64,000 nucleotides of DNA from Ahaetulla prasina (lineage: Eukaryota > Chordata > Lepidosauria > Squamata > Colubridae). The notes under the pieces are model-generated. The model was not told where the DNA came from and did not search any database. It saw only the letters and a list, made by a program, of their open reading frames with translations. Positions 9,580 through 21,062 of the stretch are shown here, one piece after another; positions within the stretch are counted from its first letter, which is position 1, and each line of letters opens with the position of its first letter. The stretch is from assembly GCF_028640845.1 (NCBI RefSeq), contig NC_080540.1, forward strand, positions 167,653,752 through 167,717,751, given 5' to 3'. The translations under genes were made by a program, and so were the position numbers.

Positions 9580-10921
9580 GATTCTAACCTAGAGTGAAAA
9601 GCTGAAAAAATACCCTTATGGCAAATTGCATTCCTACATTGTTTATAAAACAGCAACAGGGCCATCTAGTCTTTAAAAGCTGAACTTAATTTCAGATATT
9701 ATCATAGTTATGCTGCCATTGAAAAATATTCATTGAATGACCACTAGATGGCAATTTAGCACTGCCATCATCCCTAGCGTACCTTGGCCTTCTAGATTCT
9801 AGATAGAACATATAAAATCACATTTACACTCAGTCAAGGCTTGCCGATTGAAACAACACAATTAGGAATCTCACCTAAAGCTGGAACATTTGTGTTGAGA
9901 GGTAATCTATGCACACCGTGGGATTAATGTACATGAACGCAGAACAAAAACATTCAAATGTCTTCAAATCATCCAGGATTCCCATTTCAAATATTTGTAA
10001 CATAAGCATAGAGTATCAGGTTTGAGTGGTATTTATCTTTCCAGTGGTTGTGTAATGAGCAACATTTAAGGTGTTTTGCTTTTCAACAAGTACTGGCTTT
10101 GTTCTTGCTGAACATCAGACTAGAAAGAGGATCTGTTAATGGCTGAATCAAAGAGTTCTGTTTGCACATCTTGTTCTGTAAGTACCGTAAATGGCAAATT
10201 CCTTTAAAATAAATAAAAGTTTGTATGTGCCCATTTAATGTGACTGGAGAGATACATTGATTAATAAGATGGCAGAACCAGTTGCCACTTAAAGTTATCT
10301 TTCTCAGGAAAGGGAAATGCAGCTTTTAAAAAAGTAAAAGAATGGCTAAAACAACATTTTGACAAAGCCTATCCAAGAAAAAGACAGAGCTTCAGGATGC
10401 TCAAAAATGATTTACAAGAAATAAATAAAGACTCTGGTTACGGTATTTATTTTATAAAGACTTTGTTGAGGAAGAGGGGCCTGTTTTCCTTCTTCAAAAT
10501 CTTGTACTATTATCTGGTTTATTTATACCCAAGCATTTCTCAAAAAGCACCAGGTAACATTTTTGAGTTAGTCTCAATTTTTATCATCCTAACAATCTTG
10601 TGAGCAAGATCAGCTGCTAGGAAATGATTGCAAGAGTGTTATTTTCATAAGATAGAATGCAAAATATTTATTTCTATCAGTGACCCGATGAACTAAATAA
10701 ACTAAATGCAGGTGTGTGTGTGAATCCATCTACATAACCATCACAGGTGAATATTTGAATGAATGTACAATATTATGAATTCTAATACCCGTAATCCAAA
10801 ATATTGAATTATTAAATAGGGGATCCAAATAATGTGATTTCTCTATTTTATTTCTATATAACAGAAGATACCACAATATGAGGATGTAAGTCATGTGTCA
10901 GTTGACTACCGGTATTTGTGC
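9580..10921. other. No identified feature
   Basis: AT-rich, no convincing reading frame and no repeat ends. The 68-codon open stretch at 10397-10603 has no recognisable domain. Confidence 0.55.
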
Positions 10922-10929
10922 TCATTCAC

Positions 10930-11287
10930 GGTAACAGTAAAGGTTCCCTCGCACATACATGCTAGTCGTTGCTGACTCTAGGGGGCGGTGCTCATCTCCG
11001 TTTCAAAGCCGAAGAGCCAACGCTGTCTGAAGACATCTCGGTGATCATGTGGCCGGTATGACTCAACGCCAAAGGCGCACGGAACGCTGTTACCTTCCCA
11101 CCAAAGGTGGTCCCTATTTTTTCTACTTGCATTTTTACGTGCTTTCAAAACTGCTAGGTTGGCAGAAGCTGGGACAAGTAACAGGAGCTCACCCCGTTAT
11201 ATGGCAGCACTAGGGATTCGAACTGCTGAGTTGCCGACCTTTTGATCGACAAGCTCAACATCCTAGCCCCTGAGCCATCGCGTCCCT
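10930..11287 (-). mobile_element. Sauria SINE with 8-bp TSD
   Basis: On the minus strand a tRNA-like head (gatggctcaggggctaggat; B-box region gcagttcgaatccct) is followed by the Sauria SINE body (accacctttggtgggaaggt) and a Bov-B-type tail ending aacctttact. Direct repeats tcattcac lie at 10922-10929 and 11288-11295. It is mobilised by the Bov-B LINE. Confidence 0.93.
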
Positions 11288-11336
11288 TCATTCACACATT
11301 CATTCAGTCACTCATTCACACAGCTATACAAAACTT

Positions 11337-11530
11337 GTGAGCCAGTCTGGGGGAGTGGTTAGTTAAGGCATCAGTCTAGAAACAGGAGACTGGGAGTTCT
11401 AGTCTCACCAGAGAGACCTTAGCCAGTCACTCTCTCTCAGCCCTAGGAGACAGGTAATGGCAAACCATTCTGAAAATCTTGCACAGAAAATTGCAGGGAG
11501 TAATGGCTGACTGAAATCAGGAGTTAACAC
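11337..11530 (+). mobile_element. tRNA-derived SINE (Squam-like)
   Basis: The head gggggagtggttagttaagg and the B-box-like gggagttctagtctc are followed by a body with aatggcaaaccattctgaaa. This is the organisation of a squamate tRNA SINE; the family name is tentative. Confidence 0.65.
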
Positions 11531-11582
11531 TGACTTGAAGGAACCAGAGCACAGAACAACTCAAAGAAATAGTGCAAGATTG

Positions 11583-11598
11583 GAAGAAAGATATAGAT

Positions 11599-11664
<66 letters not shown>

Positions 11665-14320
11665 GATAGACAGATAGATAGATGATAGAACGAATTTTTT
11701 ATTGGCCAAGTGTGATTGGACACACAAGGAATTTGTCCTGGTGCATATGCTCTCAGTGTACATAAAAGAAAAGATACATTCATCAAGCATCATAAGGTAC
11801 AACATTTAATGATAGTCATAGGGTACAAATAAGCAATCAGGAAACAATATCAATATAAATCATAAGGATACAAGCAACAAAGTTACAGTTATACAGCCAT
11901 AAGTGGAAGGAGATGGGTGGTGGGAACAATGAGAAGATTAATAGCAGTGCAGACTTAGTAAACAGTTTGACAGTGTTGAGGGAATTATTTGCTTAGCAGA
12001 GTGATGGCGTTTAGGGAAAAAAACAGTTCTCGCGTCTAGTTGTTCTGGTGTGCAGTGCTCTATAGTGTTGTTTTGAGGGTAGGAGTTGAAACAGTTTATG
12101 TCCAGGATATGAGGGATCTGTAAATATTTTCACAGCCCTCTTTTTGACTCGTGCAGTATACAGGTCCTCAACAGAAGGCAGATTGGTAGCCATTGTTTTT
12201 TCTGCAGTTCTAATTATCCTTTGAAGTCAGTGTCTGTCTTGTTGGTTGCAGAACCTAACCAGACAGTTATAGAGATGCAGATGACAGACTCAATAATTCC
12301 TCTGCAGAACTGTATCAGCAGCTCCTTGGACAGTTTGAGCTTTCTGAATTGGCACAGAAAGAACATTCTTTGTTGGGCTTTTTTGATGATGTTTTTGATG
12401 TTAGCTGTCCATTTTAGATCTTGCGATATGGTAGAACCTAGAAGTTTGAAGGTCTCTACTGTTGATACTCTGTTGTCTAGTATTGTAAGAGGTGGAAGAG
12501 TGGAAAGGTTTCTCCTAAAGTCTACCACCATTTCTACGGTTTTGAATGTGTTCAGTTCCAGATTGTTCTGGTTGCACCACGAGGCTAGTTGTTCAATCTC
12601 CCGTCTATATGCGGATTTATAATTGTCTCGATGACACAATCACTGTTGTGTCATTTGTGAACTTCAGTAGTTTAACAGATGGATCATTAGAGATGCAGTC
12701 ATTGGTATACAGAGAGAAGAGAAATGGGGAGAGCACACAGCCTTAGGGGGGGCCTGTGCTAATTGTACAGGTATCTGATATGATTCTGCTTAGCTTCACC
12801 TGCTGCTTCCTGTTAGGAAGCTTATGATCCACTTACAAGTCTGTTCACGTACCTGTAGCTGGTTTAGCTTAGTTATAAGAGTATCTGGAATGATTGTATT
12901 GAATGCTGAACTAAAGTCTACAAAGAGGACCCTTGCATAGGTCTTTGGAGATTCAAGATGTTGTAGGATGTAGTGTAGAGCCATATTAACAGCCTCATCT
13001 GTTGATCTATTTGCTCGATATGCAAATTGCAAGGGGTCTAACAGCAGATCCGTGATGGTTTTCAAGTGGAACAGCACCAGGCTTTCAAAGGTTTTCATGA
13101 CTACAGATGTTAGAGCAACTGGTCTGTAGTCATTCAGTTCCTTGATGGTGAGCTTCTTCGGCACTGGGATGATAGTAGAGCGTTTGAAGCAAGAAGGAAC
13201 ATAGCCCATCTCTAGTGATTTATTGAAGATTCGGGTGAAGATGGGGGGCCAATTGGTCAGCACAGACTTTTAAGCAAGAATGAGTTATCTTGACTGGGCC
13301 TGGAGCTTTTCCTGGCTTTTGTCTGTGAAATAGGTCTCGCACTTCCTTTTCTGTGATCACTAGGAATTGTGAACCCAATGGGATGGGGTCAGTTGTAGGA
13401 GGTTTGGCTGTTGTTGGTGTGTCTGATATGGGGTCAATTGTAGGAGGCTTGGTTGTTGTTAGTGTGTCTGAGATGGGGGTTGTGAAGATAGGTGGCTGCA
13501 ATTTCCTTTCAAACCTGCAGTAAAACACATTCAGGTCATCTGCCAGTTGTTGATATTCTTCAGCCTGGGAAGGAGGTTTGCCATAACTGGTGATATTTTT
13601 AAGTTTTCCACATTTGCTGGTTCATTTGTTGAGAACTGATTCTTTAGCTTTTCAGAGTAGCTTCTTTTTGCTGCTCTGATCTCCCTTGTTAAAACATTTC
13701 TGGTCTGATTGTACAGCATTTTATCACCTTTTCTTTAGGCTTCCTCTTTGGAACGACGTAGCTGCTTAAGTTTAGCTGTGAACCAAGGTTTGTTGTTACT
13801 GTATATTCGCAACTTCCTGGTCAATACATATAGATCTTCACAGAAGTTGACAATCTCTGTCTGATGTTAGTCTCTCTGAGTTCATCCAGGTATTTTCAAA
13901 AATATTCCAATCAGTGCAGTCAAAACAAGCTTATAGCTTTAACTTTGCCTCCTCAGTCCAAGTCTTCACTGATTTACTTGTTTGTTTTGTGGTTTTCAGT
14001 CTTTGCCTGTAAGCAGGTACAAGGTGAATCATGCAAGTATCAGAGTGTCCTAAAGCTGCTCATGGTAATGACCGATAAGTATTTAGTGTTTTATAGCAAT
14101 GGTCTAAAGAATTCTGTGGGACAATTGACATGCTGAAAGTATTTTGGTAGCTCTTTCCTTAAGTTTGCTTTGTTTAGATCTCCCAAAATAATGGTCAGTG
14201 AATCGGTATTTGGCTTCAGCCTCCATAATTTGGTCAGCTAGATGTGGAAAGACCTGGCCCATAGAATCGCGAAGAATCAGACATGACAGAATGGATATCA
14301 TCATCATCATCAAGCAAGTC
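11583..14320 (-). mobile_element. L3/Snake1-like LINE, 2.7-kb copy C with (AGAT)n tail
   Basis: The longest copy of this family here. Minus-strand pieces run from the C-terminal part of the endonuclease (14104-14313) through a linker (13531-13719; 13220-13528 with KEVRDLFHRQKPGKAPGP) and the N-terminal RT motifs (12796-13263: [30 protein letters not shown]), to a mutated catalytic box (KLLKFTNDTTV at about 12665; copy B has FADD), the thumb, and DLYTARVKKRAVKIF. Multiple frameshifts and stops. It is 5'-truncated within the endonuclease. Unlike its siblings, its tail is (AGAT)n rather than (AATAG)n. Confidence 0.88.
11591..11690. repeat. (AGAT)n microsatellite, tail of L3 copy C
   Basis: About 20 tetranucleotide units with a few interruptions, directly abutting the conserved L3 3' end. 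Confidence 0.95.
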
Positions 14321-14534
14321 TTTGACTCTGGACCTCCCCAATCCCATAATTTTTATCATTTCGCTCATAAAACTATGGATTAATATAAACGTATCAGAGT
14401 TCTTAATGAACTTGGGAGTGACCAGTAATAACATACTATTCATCCATCTCTGGAATTCTAAATTTCCACTCAGAACCCTCTTTGTTATTTTATATTAAGA
14501 ATTTGAATTATTTGTCCTCTTCCTTTCTCCTTCT

Positions 14535-15035
14535 CAGTATTACTTATTCAGTGTATATGCTGCCCAACTACGAAGTGGTTCTGGGAGGTTTACAGATAAT
14601 TTAAACATTAAAAAGGGCATTAAAAACAACAAGAAACAATAGGAAGGTAAAGATGTCAGGATGACAAACTGAGTGGAAACAAACAGAAAACAACCTGTGT
14701 TAAAAGAGGGCTTTTAATCACACTTGCCAAAGGCCTGGGTAAAAGCCAGCTTTTCAGGCTCTTTGGAGATAACAGCAGGATGGGGTGGACATTCAGATCT
14801 AGGCAGCAGGCACTACAACAGAAAAAGCCATTTCCAGAGTCCCGAGAGATGGCATTGCTTAATTGAAGGAACTCAGAACATGCCCAACTCTGCCAGGTTG
14901 ATCGCTGGACAAATATGGGAAATAGGCATTTTCTCAAATAACCAGGCCCTGTGCCGTGTAGATACCAATTAGCACCTTGAATTGTACCCAGAAACAAACT
15001 GGCAACCGATGCAGCTTGTGAAGCAAAGATGTATG
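14535..15035 (-). mobile_element. Old L2-like LINE, 3' ORF2 region
   Basis: Minus-strand translation gives HRLPVCFWVQFKVL and GPGYLRKCLFPI, corresponding to LHWLPV.FRVRFKVL and GPGYLRDRLLLP in the younger copies. It carries many stops. The block aattgtacccagaaacaaac followed by tggcaacc recurs at 63421-63575. Confidence 0.6.
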
Positions 15036-15042
15036 TTGGAGG

Positions 15043-15180
15043 TAACCCTTGATTTATGTCCAGTTGCTTAGCAACTGTTCGAGGTTACAATGAACAACCC
15101 CACCTCCCCACAAAAGTTACTTATCACCGATTCTGAAGTACTGATGACTGGGCCCCTTCCAATCACATGACTGAATTCTG
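15043..15180. repeat. Partial copy of a palindromic dispersed repeat
   Basis: Starts ggaggtaacccttgatttat and includes agttgcttagcaactgttcg. It matches the left arm of the inverted-repeat element at 51588-52008. Confidence 0.45.
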
Positions 15181-15194
15181 GGCACTTAAACAGT

Positions 15195-15450
15195 CTCTCA
15201 CGATTGTTGTTGTTGTTTACAAAGCCAGGTCCGACCCATCATGACCCATGGACAACGTTCCTCCAGGCTTTCCTGCCCTCTATCATCCCCTGGAGTCCAT
15301 TTAAGCTCACGCCTACTGCTTCAGTGACTCCATCCAGTCACCTCGTTCTTTGTCGTTCCCTTCTTCTTTTGCCCTCAATCTTTCCCAGCATTAGGCTCTT
15401 CTCCAGTGAGTCCTTCCTTCTCATTAGGGGGCCAAAGTATTTGAGTTTCA
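15195..15450 (-). mobile_element. Bov-B (RTE) LINE 3' fragment
   Basis: The blocks gacaacgttcctccaggctt, ctgcttcagtgactccatcc and cattaggctcttctccagtg are characteristic of the antisense Bov-B ORF2/3' region. No open frame remains. Confidence 0.75.
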
Positions 15451-15454
15451 TCTT

Positions 15455-15512
15455 TTTTTTAAATTTACATTTATATCTCGCCTTCTCCGAAGACTCAGGG
15501 CGGCTTACATTG
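15455..15512 (-). mobile_element. SINE/L2-type 3' end fragment
   Basis: tatctcgccttctccgaaga followed by ctcagggcggctt is the reverse complement of the shared SINE/L2-like tail also seen at 26830-26865. Confidence 0.55.
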
Positions 15513-15827
15513 TGTAAGGCAATCTTCAGGATCTGGCCTTCTGAAAAGATTACAATTGGCCTCCCATGATTACATGACCATAATTTATGAAATTTTTATC
15601 TGACCACTTAATAACCACCAGTTTGTTTAATAAATGCCATAAAAAAGGTCATATAATCGGACATACCTTGGGGACACTAAGTAAAGGCATTTGATTACGC
15701 TGAAGCAGTCAGTCAATTTTTAACATGCTGCTAATTTAACAACACTGGTTTTGCTCCAATGCTATATATTCTAACTGAATTAAAATTAAAACCTGGCCTA
15801 GAGAGCAGGAGACTGTGTCCCCCCATT
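15513..15827. other. No identified feature
   Basis: Immediate upstream flank of the half-L1 insertion. Weak similarity of 15560-15660 to the palindromic repeat; otherwise nothing recognised. Confidence 0.45.
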
Positions 15828-15839
15828 AAGCATGAAAGC

Positions 15840-18665
15840 TTCCGGTGGCTCCGCTTCGTTAATGGCGGTCTACTTTAGCCCGCCAGTTCTGTGTGATTCT
15901 GTAGAGCTGTTTAGACAGCATTAATCTGCTGTCAACAGCTTGTAAATCTCTACCCTTGGGCAAAGAGGGGGAGGTGAGCATTCGGGCTGAAGTAGAGCCC
16001 CCAAGGAAAGCCCCAGGAAGATTTCTGGTGGTTTGTTGGGAACGCTCCTTCTATAGCTCGAAAAAAGCTCCAGAATCCAGAACACTTCTGCAAATGGCAG
16101 AACAAAATGCAGTGTCCATCTCCGTGACCGATGGATTACTGAAGGATTGCTAACACGGACAGAGCCGAAAACAGGAGTGCTGGCATTTGATTGTAAGATG
16201 ATTTTAACTCCCTGACAGAGAAGGTATTCGTATTCAAGAGTGGAGATGATGAAAGATGGCGTTTTGTGTATTGAAAGTGAAAGCTAAGCTAAGCGAAAGC
16301 TAAGGAAATGCTTATTACAATTGCTGGCATGGAACCTTTAAGAAGAATATAACAAGATTTTAAAAAAAAAAATGGAATTTTTTTTTAATCTCTTTTTTTT
16401 ATTATCTTTTTCTTACAGTGTTTAAGAAGAAAAGCTTATTGAATTTTTTTTTCTTTTTTTCTCTTTTTTTCTTCTTCTTGGTATTACTTAGTTTTAAAAT
16501 GGCCTTTAAGCAAAGAGATTTAACCACTTCTAAAATATTGGAAATTTCTTCACTTCAGATATGGAAATTGAAAGAAGATATTAAAGACAGTCTAAGGAAT
16601 TTTTTACAGGAGCTTATGGAGGCTCATCTTTCAGAAATAGATCAAAAATTTAATGACATGGAGAAAGAAATACTGGATTTTAAAGATATGGTGGAAGAGC
16701 AGAGGAGGGAGATGAAAAAATTAAAGGAATCAATTACCCCATTATTGTTATCTAGTATTCAGACAGAAGAAAGACTGGATGAACTTAACCAAATTAATTT
16801 AGATTTGCAAAGGAAAATAGATGAAGTTCAAATTAATTTGAATTTAGAAAATAAAATAGATGATATTCAGGTTAAGGTAGATAAGGCAGATGAAGAAAGG
16901 GTTATATTACAATATAAATTAATGGAATATGCTATAAGGGTAAGGGGTTTAAGAGAATATAAAAAGGAAAATTTGAAAGAGATTTTTATTCAGGCCTTTG
17001 CTCAAATAAAGAGAGTGGAACCAGAAGATTTTGAAGTTAATATTGAAAAAATGTATCGTGTTAATTCTTGGTTGGCAAGGCAGAAGTGTTTACCGAGAGA
17101 TGTGGTTATTTATTTTACAAATAAGAAGATTAGGTATGGAATTTTGCAAGCATTTTATAAAAATAAATTTCAAATATTAGGACAAGATATAATAATGATG
17201 AAGGAAATTCCTCCTAAAATGTTAAGAAAGAGAAAAGAATTTGCCTTTTTAGTGGATGAGCTTAAAAAACATCAGATATATTTTAGATGGGAGGTTCCAG
17301 CTGGTTTAACAGTGAATTATAAAGGAAGAAAGTATTTTCTTAATATAGTTTGTAAAGCACGAGATTTCTACACTAATGTATTAAAGATTGGGAACTCTTT
17401 ATTAACAGATGTTAAGTTGAATGGTGAATAGATGGTGGAAAATGTGTAAGACAGAAGAAGGGGAAGGAGAATGTTTAATTCTATTATATATGATTATGAT
17501 TAATTTTTGTAAATGATTTATTTTGGATATAAAGGTGTAATTTTAGGGGTACTATTTGATATATTTCAGGTATAAAGGAATAGGAAGATGGAATATTGTT
17601 TAACTTTGGAGGATAGATAGTAAAATTTAGGAATTTGGATTAAATATTATATTTAAGAGATGGATGTAGTGTTGTTATATGGCTAATTAGAATTTAATTG
17701 TTATAATAGATATATTTTGGATAAGTTATAGGTGTAATTTTAATAATGTTATTTGATATAAGCAAGGTAAAGTGAAGATTTTAATTATTATAATTGATAT
17801 ATTGGATATTTGTAATATTATTTGATGTATATAAATGTCAAATGTGAAAAGATGGACTATTGTTTACCCTTGAAGGTTGGACAGAAAAATTAAAGAAATT
17901 AAGTTGGAAGTATGAACTATTTTTGAGAGACTGCTTAAGGAAGAAAGACATTTTAGAAGAACCCTTGGTGAATATTGGAAGATGGAACGTTGTTTTTATA
18001 TTGATTGATGAAGGTTGGATATTAAAAACTATGTACTTTATTCAAGAACAAACACTAACACAATCGGAAATTTCTGAGAACTCTAGGAGTGGAATGGTCT
18101 GATATATAATGGATTGGAAGAAATGTATTTTCTTTGTTTCTGGAAGGGGAATTGAGGTTTTAAGGAGTGACTATGGATTATGATTTGTATTATATTTTAA
18201 TTTTTGTTGTTAGTTTTACACCCTGTTCGGTTCTGGGAAGTCCTGGGGGGTGGGGGGAGGAAGGGGAAGGGAGGGAGAGAGGGGATGAGGGTAGAAAATG
18301 GATTGATGGTTAATGTACAAAGATGATTGAAGAAGTATAATTAATGTAAGATCGGAGCTGCCTGGCTACCACTTCAGAATGACGGGAAAGAAGGAAGTAG
18401 AAGAGAGAAGGAGGTAGGAAAGAGAAGAGGAGGAAGAGGAAAGGAAGGAAGAGGGATAGAAGAGGGAGAAGAAAGGAGTAGGGAGGGAGGAGGAGAGGAT
18501 GTAGATAAGAGAGTGGGAGGATGGTTGTGGAAAGTAGAAGAAGGTAGAGAAGGGAAGAGAGTTAAAGGAAGGGGGTGGTGACCGGGCAGGTCCAATTAAT
18601 TGTATATGATGGTACATTAAATATGTTATTGGATATGAATGTTAAAATAAAACTTAAAAAAAAAA
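15840..18665 (+). mobile_element. Half-L1 (HAL1-like) element: 5' UTR, ORF1, 3' UTR, poly(A), no ORF2
   Basis: A complete 2.83-kb insertion bounded by a 12-bp duplication, aagcatgaaagc, at 15828-15839 and 18666-18677. The left duplication follows TT, as expected for L1 endonuclease nicking. Order: 660-bp 5' UTR, ORF1 at 16499-17431, then about 1.2 kb without endonuclease or RT motifs in any frame, a G-rich tract near 18245-18275, a purine-rich segment (18370-18560) and a poly(A) end. It must have been mobilised in trans by an autonomous L1. Confidence 0.85.
16499..17431 (+). CDS. L1-type ORF1 protein (310 aa) of the half-L1
   Basis: An RNA-binding, nucleic-acid-chaperone-type protein that would coat its own RNA in the cytoplasm. 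Residues 15-140 form a long charged coiled coil for trimerisation. Residues ~145-225 fit the L1 ORF1 RRM domain (AIRVRGLRE, YRVNSW, PRDVVIYF). Residues ~232-297 fit the C-terminal domain (MKEIPPKMLRKRKEF, RWEVPAGLTV). I chose the ATG at 16499 because it matches the start context of the other L1 (35303). An upstream in-frame ATG at 16418 only adds a poly-Phe stretch from a T-rich leader. No internal stop, so this copy is young or was selected in trans. The tail is shorter than in the 35303 copy. Confidence 0.85.
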   Translation: MAFKQRDLTTSKILEISSLQIWKLKEDIKDSLRNFLQELMEAHLSEIDQKFNDMEKEILDFKDMVEEQRREMKKLKESITPLLLSSIQTEERLDELNQINLDLQRKIDEVQINLNLENKIDDIQVKVDKADEERVILQYKLMEYAIRVRGLREYKKENLKEIFIQAFAQIKRVEPEDFEVNIEKMYRVNSWLARQKCLPRDVVIYFTNKKIRYGILQAFYKNKFQILGQDIIMMKEIPPKMLRKRKEFAFLVDELKKHQIYFRWEVPAGLTVNYKGRKYFLNIVCKARDFYTNVLKIGNSLLTDVKLNGE

Positions 18666-18692
18666 AAGCATGAAAGCCATCTGGGTGAGATG

Positions 18693-18830
18693 GCTCTGTT
18701 CCAGCCCAACCTCCTTCACAGGGTTGTGTTTGTGGGAAAAATAAGAGGAAGAAGAAGTATTGTATATGTTGGCTATCTTGTCGCTTATCCTGTAATAAAG
18801 ATGGGATAAAAATCTAAAAAGGAAAAAAAT
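18693..18830 (+). mobile_element. Old SINE/L2-type 3' end
   Basis: ctccttcacagggttgtgtt, then a gaggaagaagaagtat block and gatgggataaaaat, resemble the 3' part of an ancient tRNA-SINE/L2 family. A related end lies at 48490-48590. Boundaries uncertain. Confidence 0.35.
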
Positions 18831-19099
18831 AAAAATAAATTTATTTTTGAAGGATAGTCTTATCTCTATCTTAAAACAGAAACATCGACAGAGATTTCTT
18901 TAAGAATTAATTTGAGAACTGTAGACTGACGTACTTTTTTGATAGACATCACGGAAGTTTGTAGTAAGATATGTTTGATGACTCATCAACAAACACAAGA
19001 AAGTTATCGAATGTTGCCCAAACTTGACTCTGCATTTATTATATGTGTGTGTGCATGTTTAGGGCCGGAGCAGGGGCATGCTGACAAAAATACTTCAAT
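18831..19099. other. No identified feature
   Basis: AT-rich; no frame or repeat recognised. Confidence 0.5.
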
Positions 19100-19142
19100 C
19101 TTAAAAACCTTCAGTGTTGGAGCACCTACAACTTCTGGAGGC
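19100..19142 (-). mobile_element. CR1 fragment
   Basis: ttcagtgttggagcacctac followed by aacttctggaggcaag is the antisense of the CR1 ORF2 C-terminus (EVV.APTLE), matching 21530-21565. Confidence 0.55.
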
Positions 19143-19633
19143 AAGTCTTTAAAGCGCTCCATGGCTTGGGACCTGGGTACTTACGGGACCGCCTTCTGTT
19201 ACCTCATGCCTCCCACCGACCCGTACGCTCGCACAGAGAGGGCCTTCTCAGGGTGCCGTCCGCCAGACAATGTCGGCTGGCAGCCCCCAGGGGAAGATCC
19301 TTCTCTGTGGGGGCCCCCACTCTTTGGAATGAGCTTCCCCCTGGTTTACGTCAAATATCTGACCTTCGGACTTTTCGCCGCGAACTGAAAACATATTTGT
19401 TTGTTCGTGCGGGGCTTTCTTAAATTGTTTAGTTTTTAAATTTCTCTCTGGTTTTAATTGGGGTTTTTTAGATTTTTTAACTGTTTTAATTTTGGCCACA
19501 CTGTATAATAAGTTTTTTAATTTTATTTTAACTGTACATTGTATCTTTTTATTTTGGCTGTACACCGCCCTGAGTCCTTCGGGAGAAGGGCGGTTTATAA
19601 ATCTAATAAAATAAATAAATAAATAAATAAGTC
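19143..19633 (+). mobile_element. L2-like LINE 3' end (5'-truncated)
   Basis: The 19166-19423 frame reads GPGYLRDRLLLPHASHRPVR through FRRELKTYLFVRAGLS, then a 3' UTR with caccgccctgagtccttcgg and an (AATA)n tail. It is very close to the 1590-2276 and 27657-30660 copies. It abuts a CR1 fragment. Confidence 0.88.
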
Positions 19634-19911
19634 GTTCATTTTGATTTGCATTCATCATCTTTTCTATACTCTTGAAGTTATGCAGCCCTGCACTCTATAA
19701 TTTTATTGTAGTAGCAGCCGCAACGTAAGAAGAAATGATAATGTTATGAATCAGCAGGATATTAGCATCCACCAAGTATGCTTCCTGATCACTTTTGCAT
19801 ATTTGAGAGTTGCTAGGCAACTGTAATACATGTTCAAAAGAAGGTTGGTGAAGTTCAGCATACTGGTGGGATTTCCGGTCCTACACAAAACAACAGAACA
19901 GAAGAAACTGT

Positions 19912-20412
19912 TGCAAGAAATGTCCATCTGGGTTCAGTTCCAAGTGGGGAAAAAGACACTGGATTCATGGAAGTTGCTTGGAAAGAAGGTTTATTGATGA
20001 ACAGGATCACGTGGCTTGAGATCCTGGGCAGAAAAGGGCAGAGATGCTAAGAGTGCCTGGGTTTTATGTCCTCTATTGGGCTTTGAATTTGAGCTTGGGT
20101 TCTGATTGGTTGTCAGACTCCCATGGGGCCATGCAGGGGTAACTTTGTAGGTTGTCTTTTGAGTCCCAAGCTTGGTTGACTCTTGCTGAATGATGATGTA
20201 ATGGAAGGGCTTTTGGGATTCCTATTATGGCTCTGCCTGAAGGAGGTAGATCTTTGTTATGTAGAATGGAGTGCCCCAGGCCTTAATGGCCCATTGACAA
20301 AGGTGGGGGACAGAGTTTCTGCCTCCCTTTTAGGGGAAATATTCTGCCCTATTAATATTCCCTAAAATATCTCATTTTTCTAGGGGTGGGTGCTAACTTC
20401 CTACAAAATTTT
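19912..20412 (-). mobile_element. Probable LTR, minus orientation
   Basis: Read on the minus strand it shows a CCAAT box (revcomp of tctgattggttgtcag, about 20100), a TATA-like cataaaacccaggc (about 20060) and AATAAA (about 19990) in LTR order. It starts TG and ends CA on the plus strand, but I could not find a matching 5-bp duplication, so the limits are approximate. No internal retroviral gene is attached. Confidence 0.45.
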
Positions 20413-20775
20413 ATTTTGATCAGTTCAAAAAAAGTGGGGGGGGGGACAGAGAAAATATCCATGTACAATAGATAAATGAATAAATGGAGACAACATATGA
20501 ATAAATTAAGGCAACATAAAAAAATTATCGATGTCGAAACCTATAAAAACTGTTGAGCTGAGGTTGGTAACTTAACTGATAAGGCTTATTATCTTTACAA
20601 TCTGTTCCATCTCAGACATAATTTGTAGCTTTCAATTTATTAATATAATGAAAACTTAATCGCTGTGGAACAAGTTTCTCTCTTGGTTTCCTAAAAATTC
20701 TGAGAATAGGAGTGGAATGGCTGGGGGCATTCAAAACAACTTTGGCAATCTGAGCTTTAATATCCTAATTAATCC
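20413..20775. other. No identified feature
   Basis: Includes a G-tract at 20436-20445. No frame or repeat recognised. Confidence 0.5.
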
Positions 20776-21062
20776 TAAAAAAGCACCTGAGGGTAGAACA
20801 AGAAGCAATGGGTGGAAACTGATCAAAGAAAGAAGCAACTTAGAACTAAGGAGAAATTTCCTGACAGTCAGAACAATTAATAAGTGGAACAACTTGCCTG
20901 CAGAAGTTGTGAATGCTCCAACACTGGAAATTTTTAAGAAAATGTTGGATAACCATTTGTCTGAAGTGGTGTAGGGTTTCCTGCCTGGGCAGGGGGTTGG
21001 ACTAGAAGACCTCCAAGGTCCCCTCCAACTCTGTTGTTGTTGTTGTTGTTGCTGTTATAACC
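20776..21062 (+). mobile_element. CR1 LINE 3' end
   Basis: Encodes the CR1 ORF2 C-terminus (RTRSNGWKLIKERSNLELRR, then NFLTVRTINKWNNLPAEVV and a stop). The 3' UTR carries gggttggactagaagacctc, and the element ends in a short (GTT)n in place of the usual octamer repeats. Confidence 0.88.

Noticed and set aside
18366..18617. Ser/Pro/Leu-rich minus-strand frames
   Set aside because: Antisense of the purine-rich 3' segment of the half-L1.
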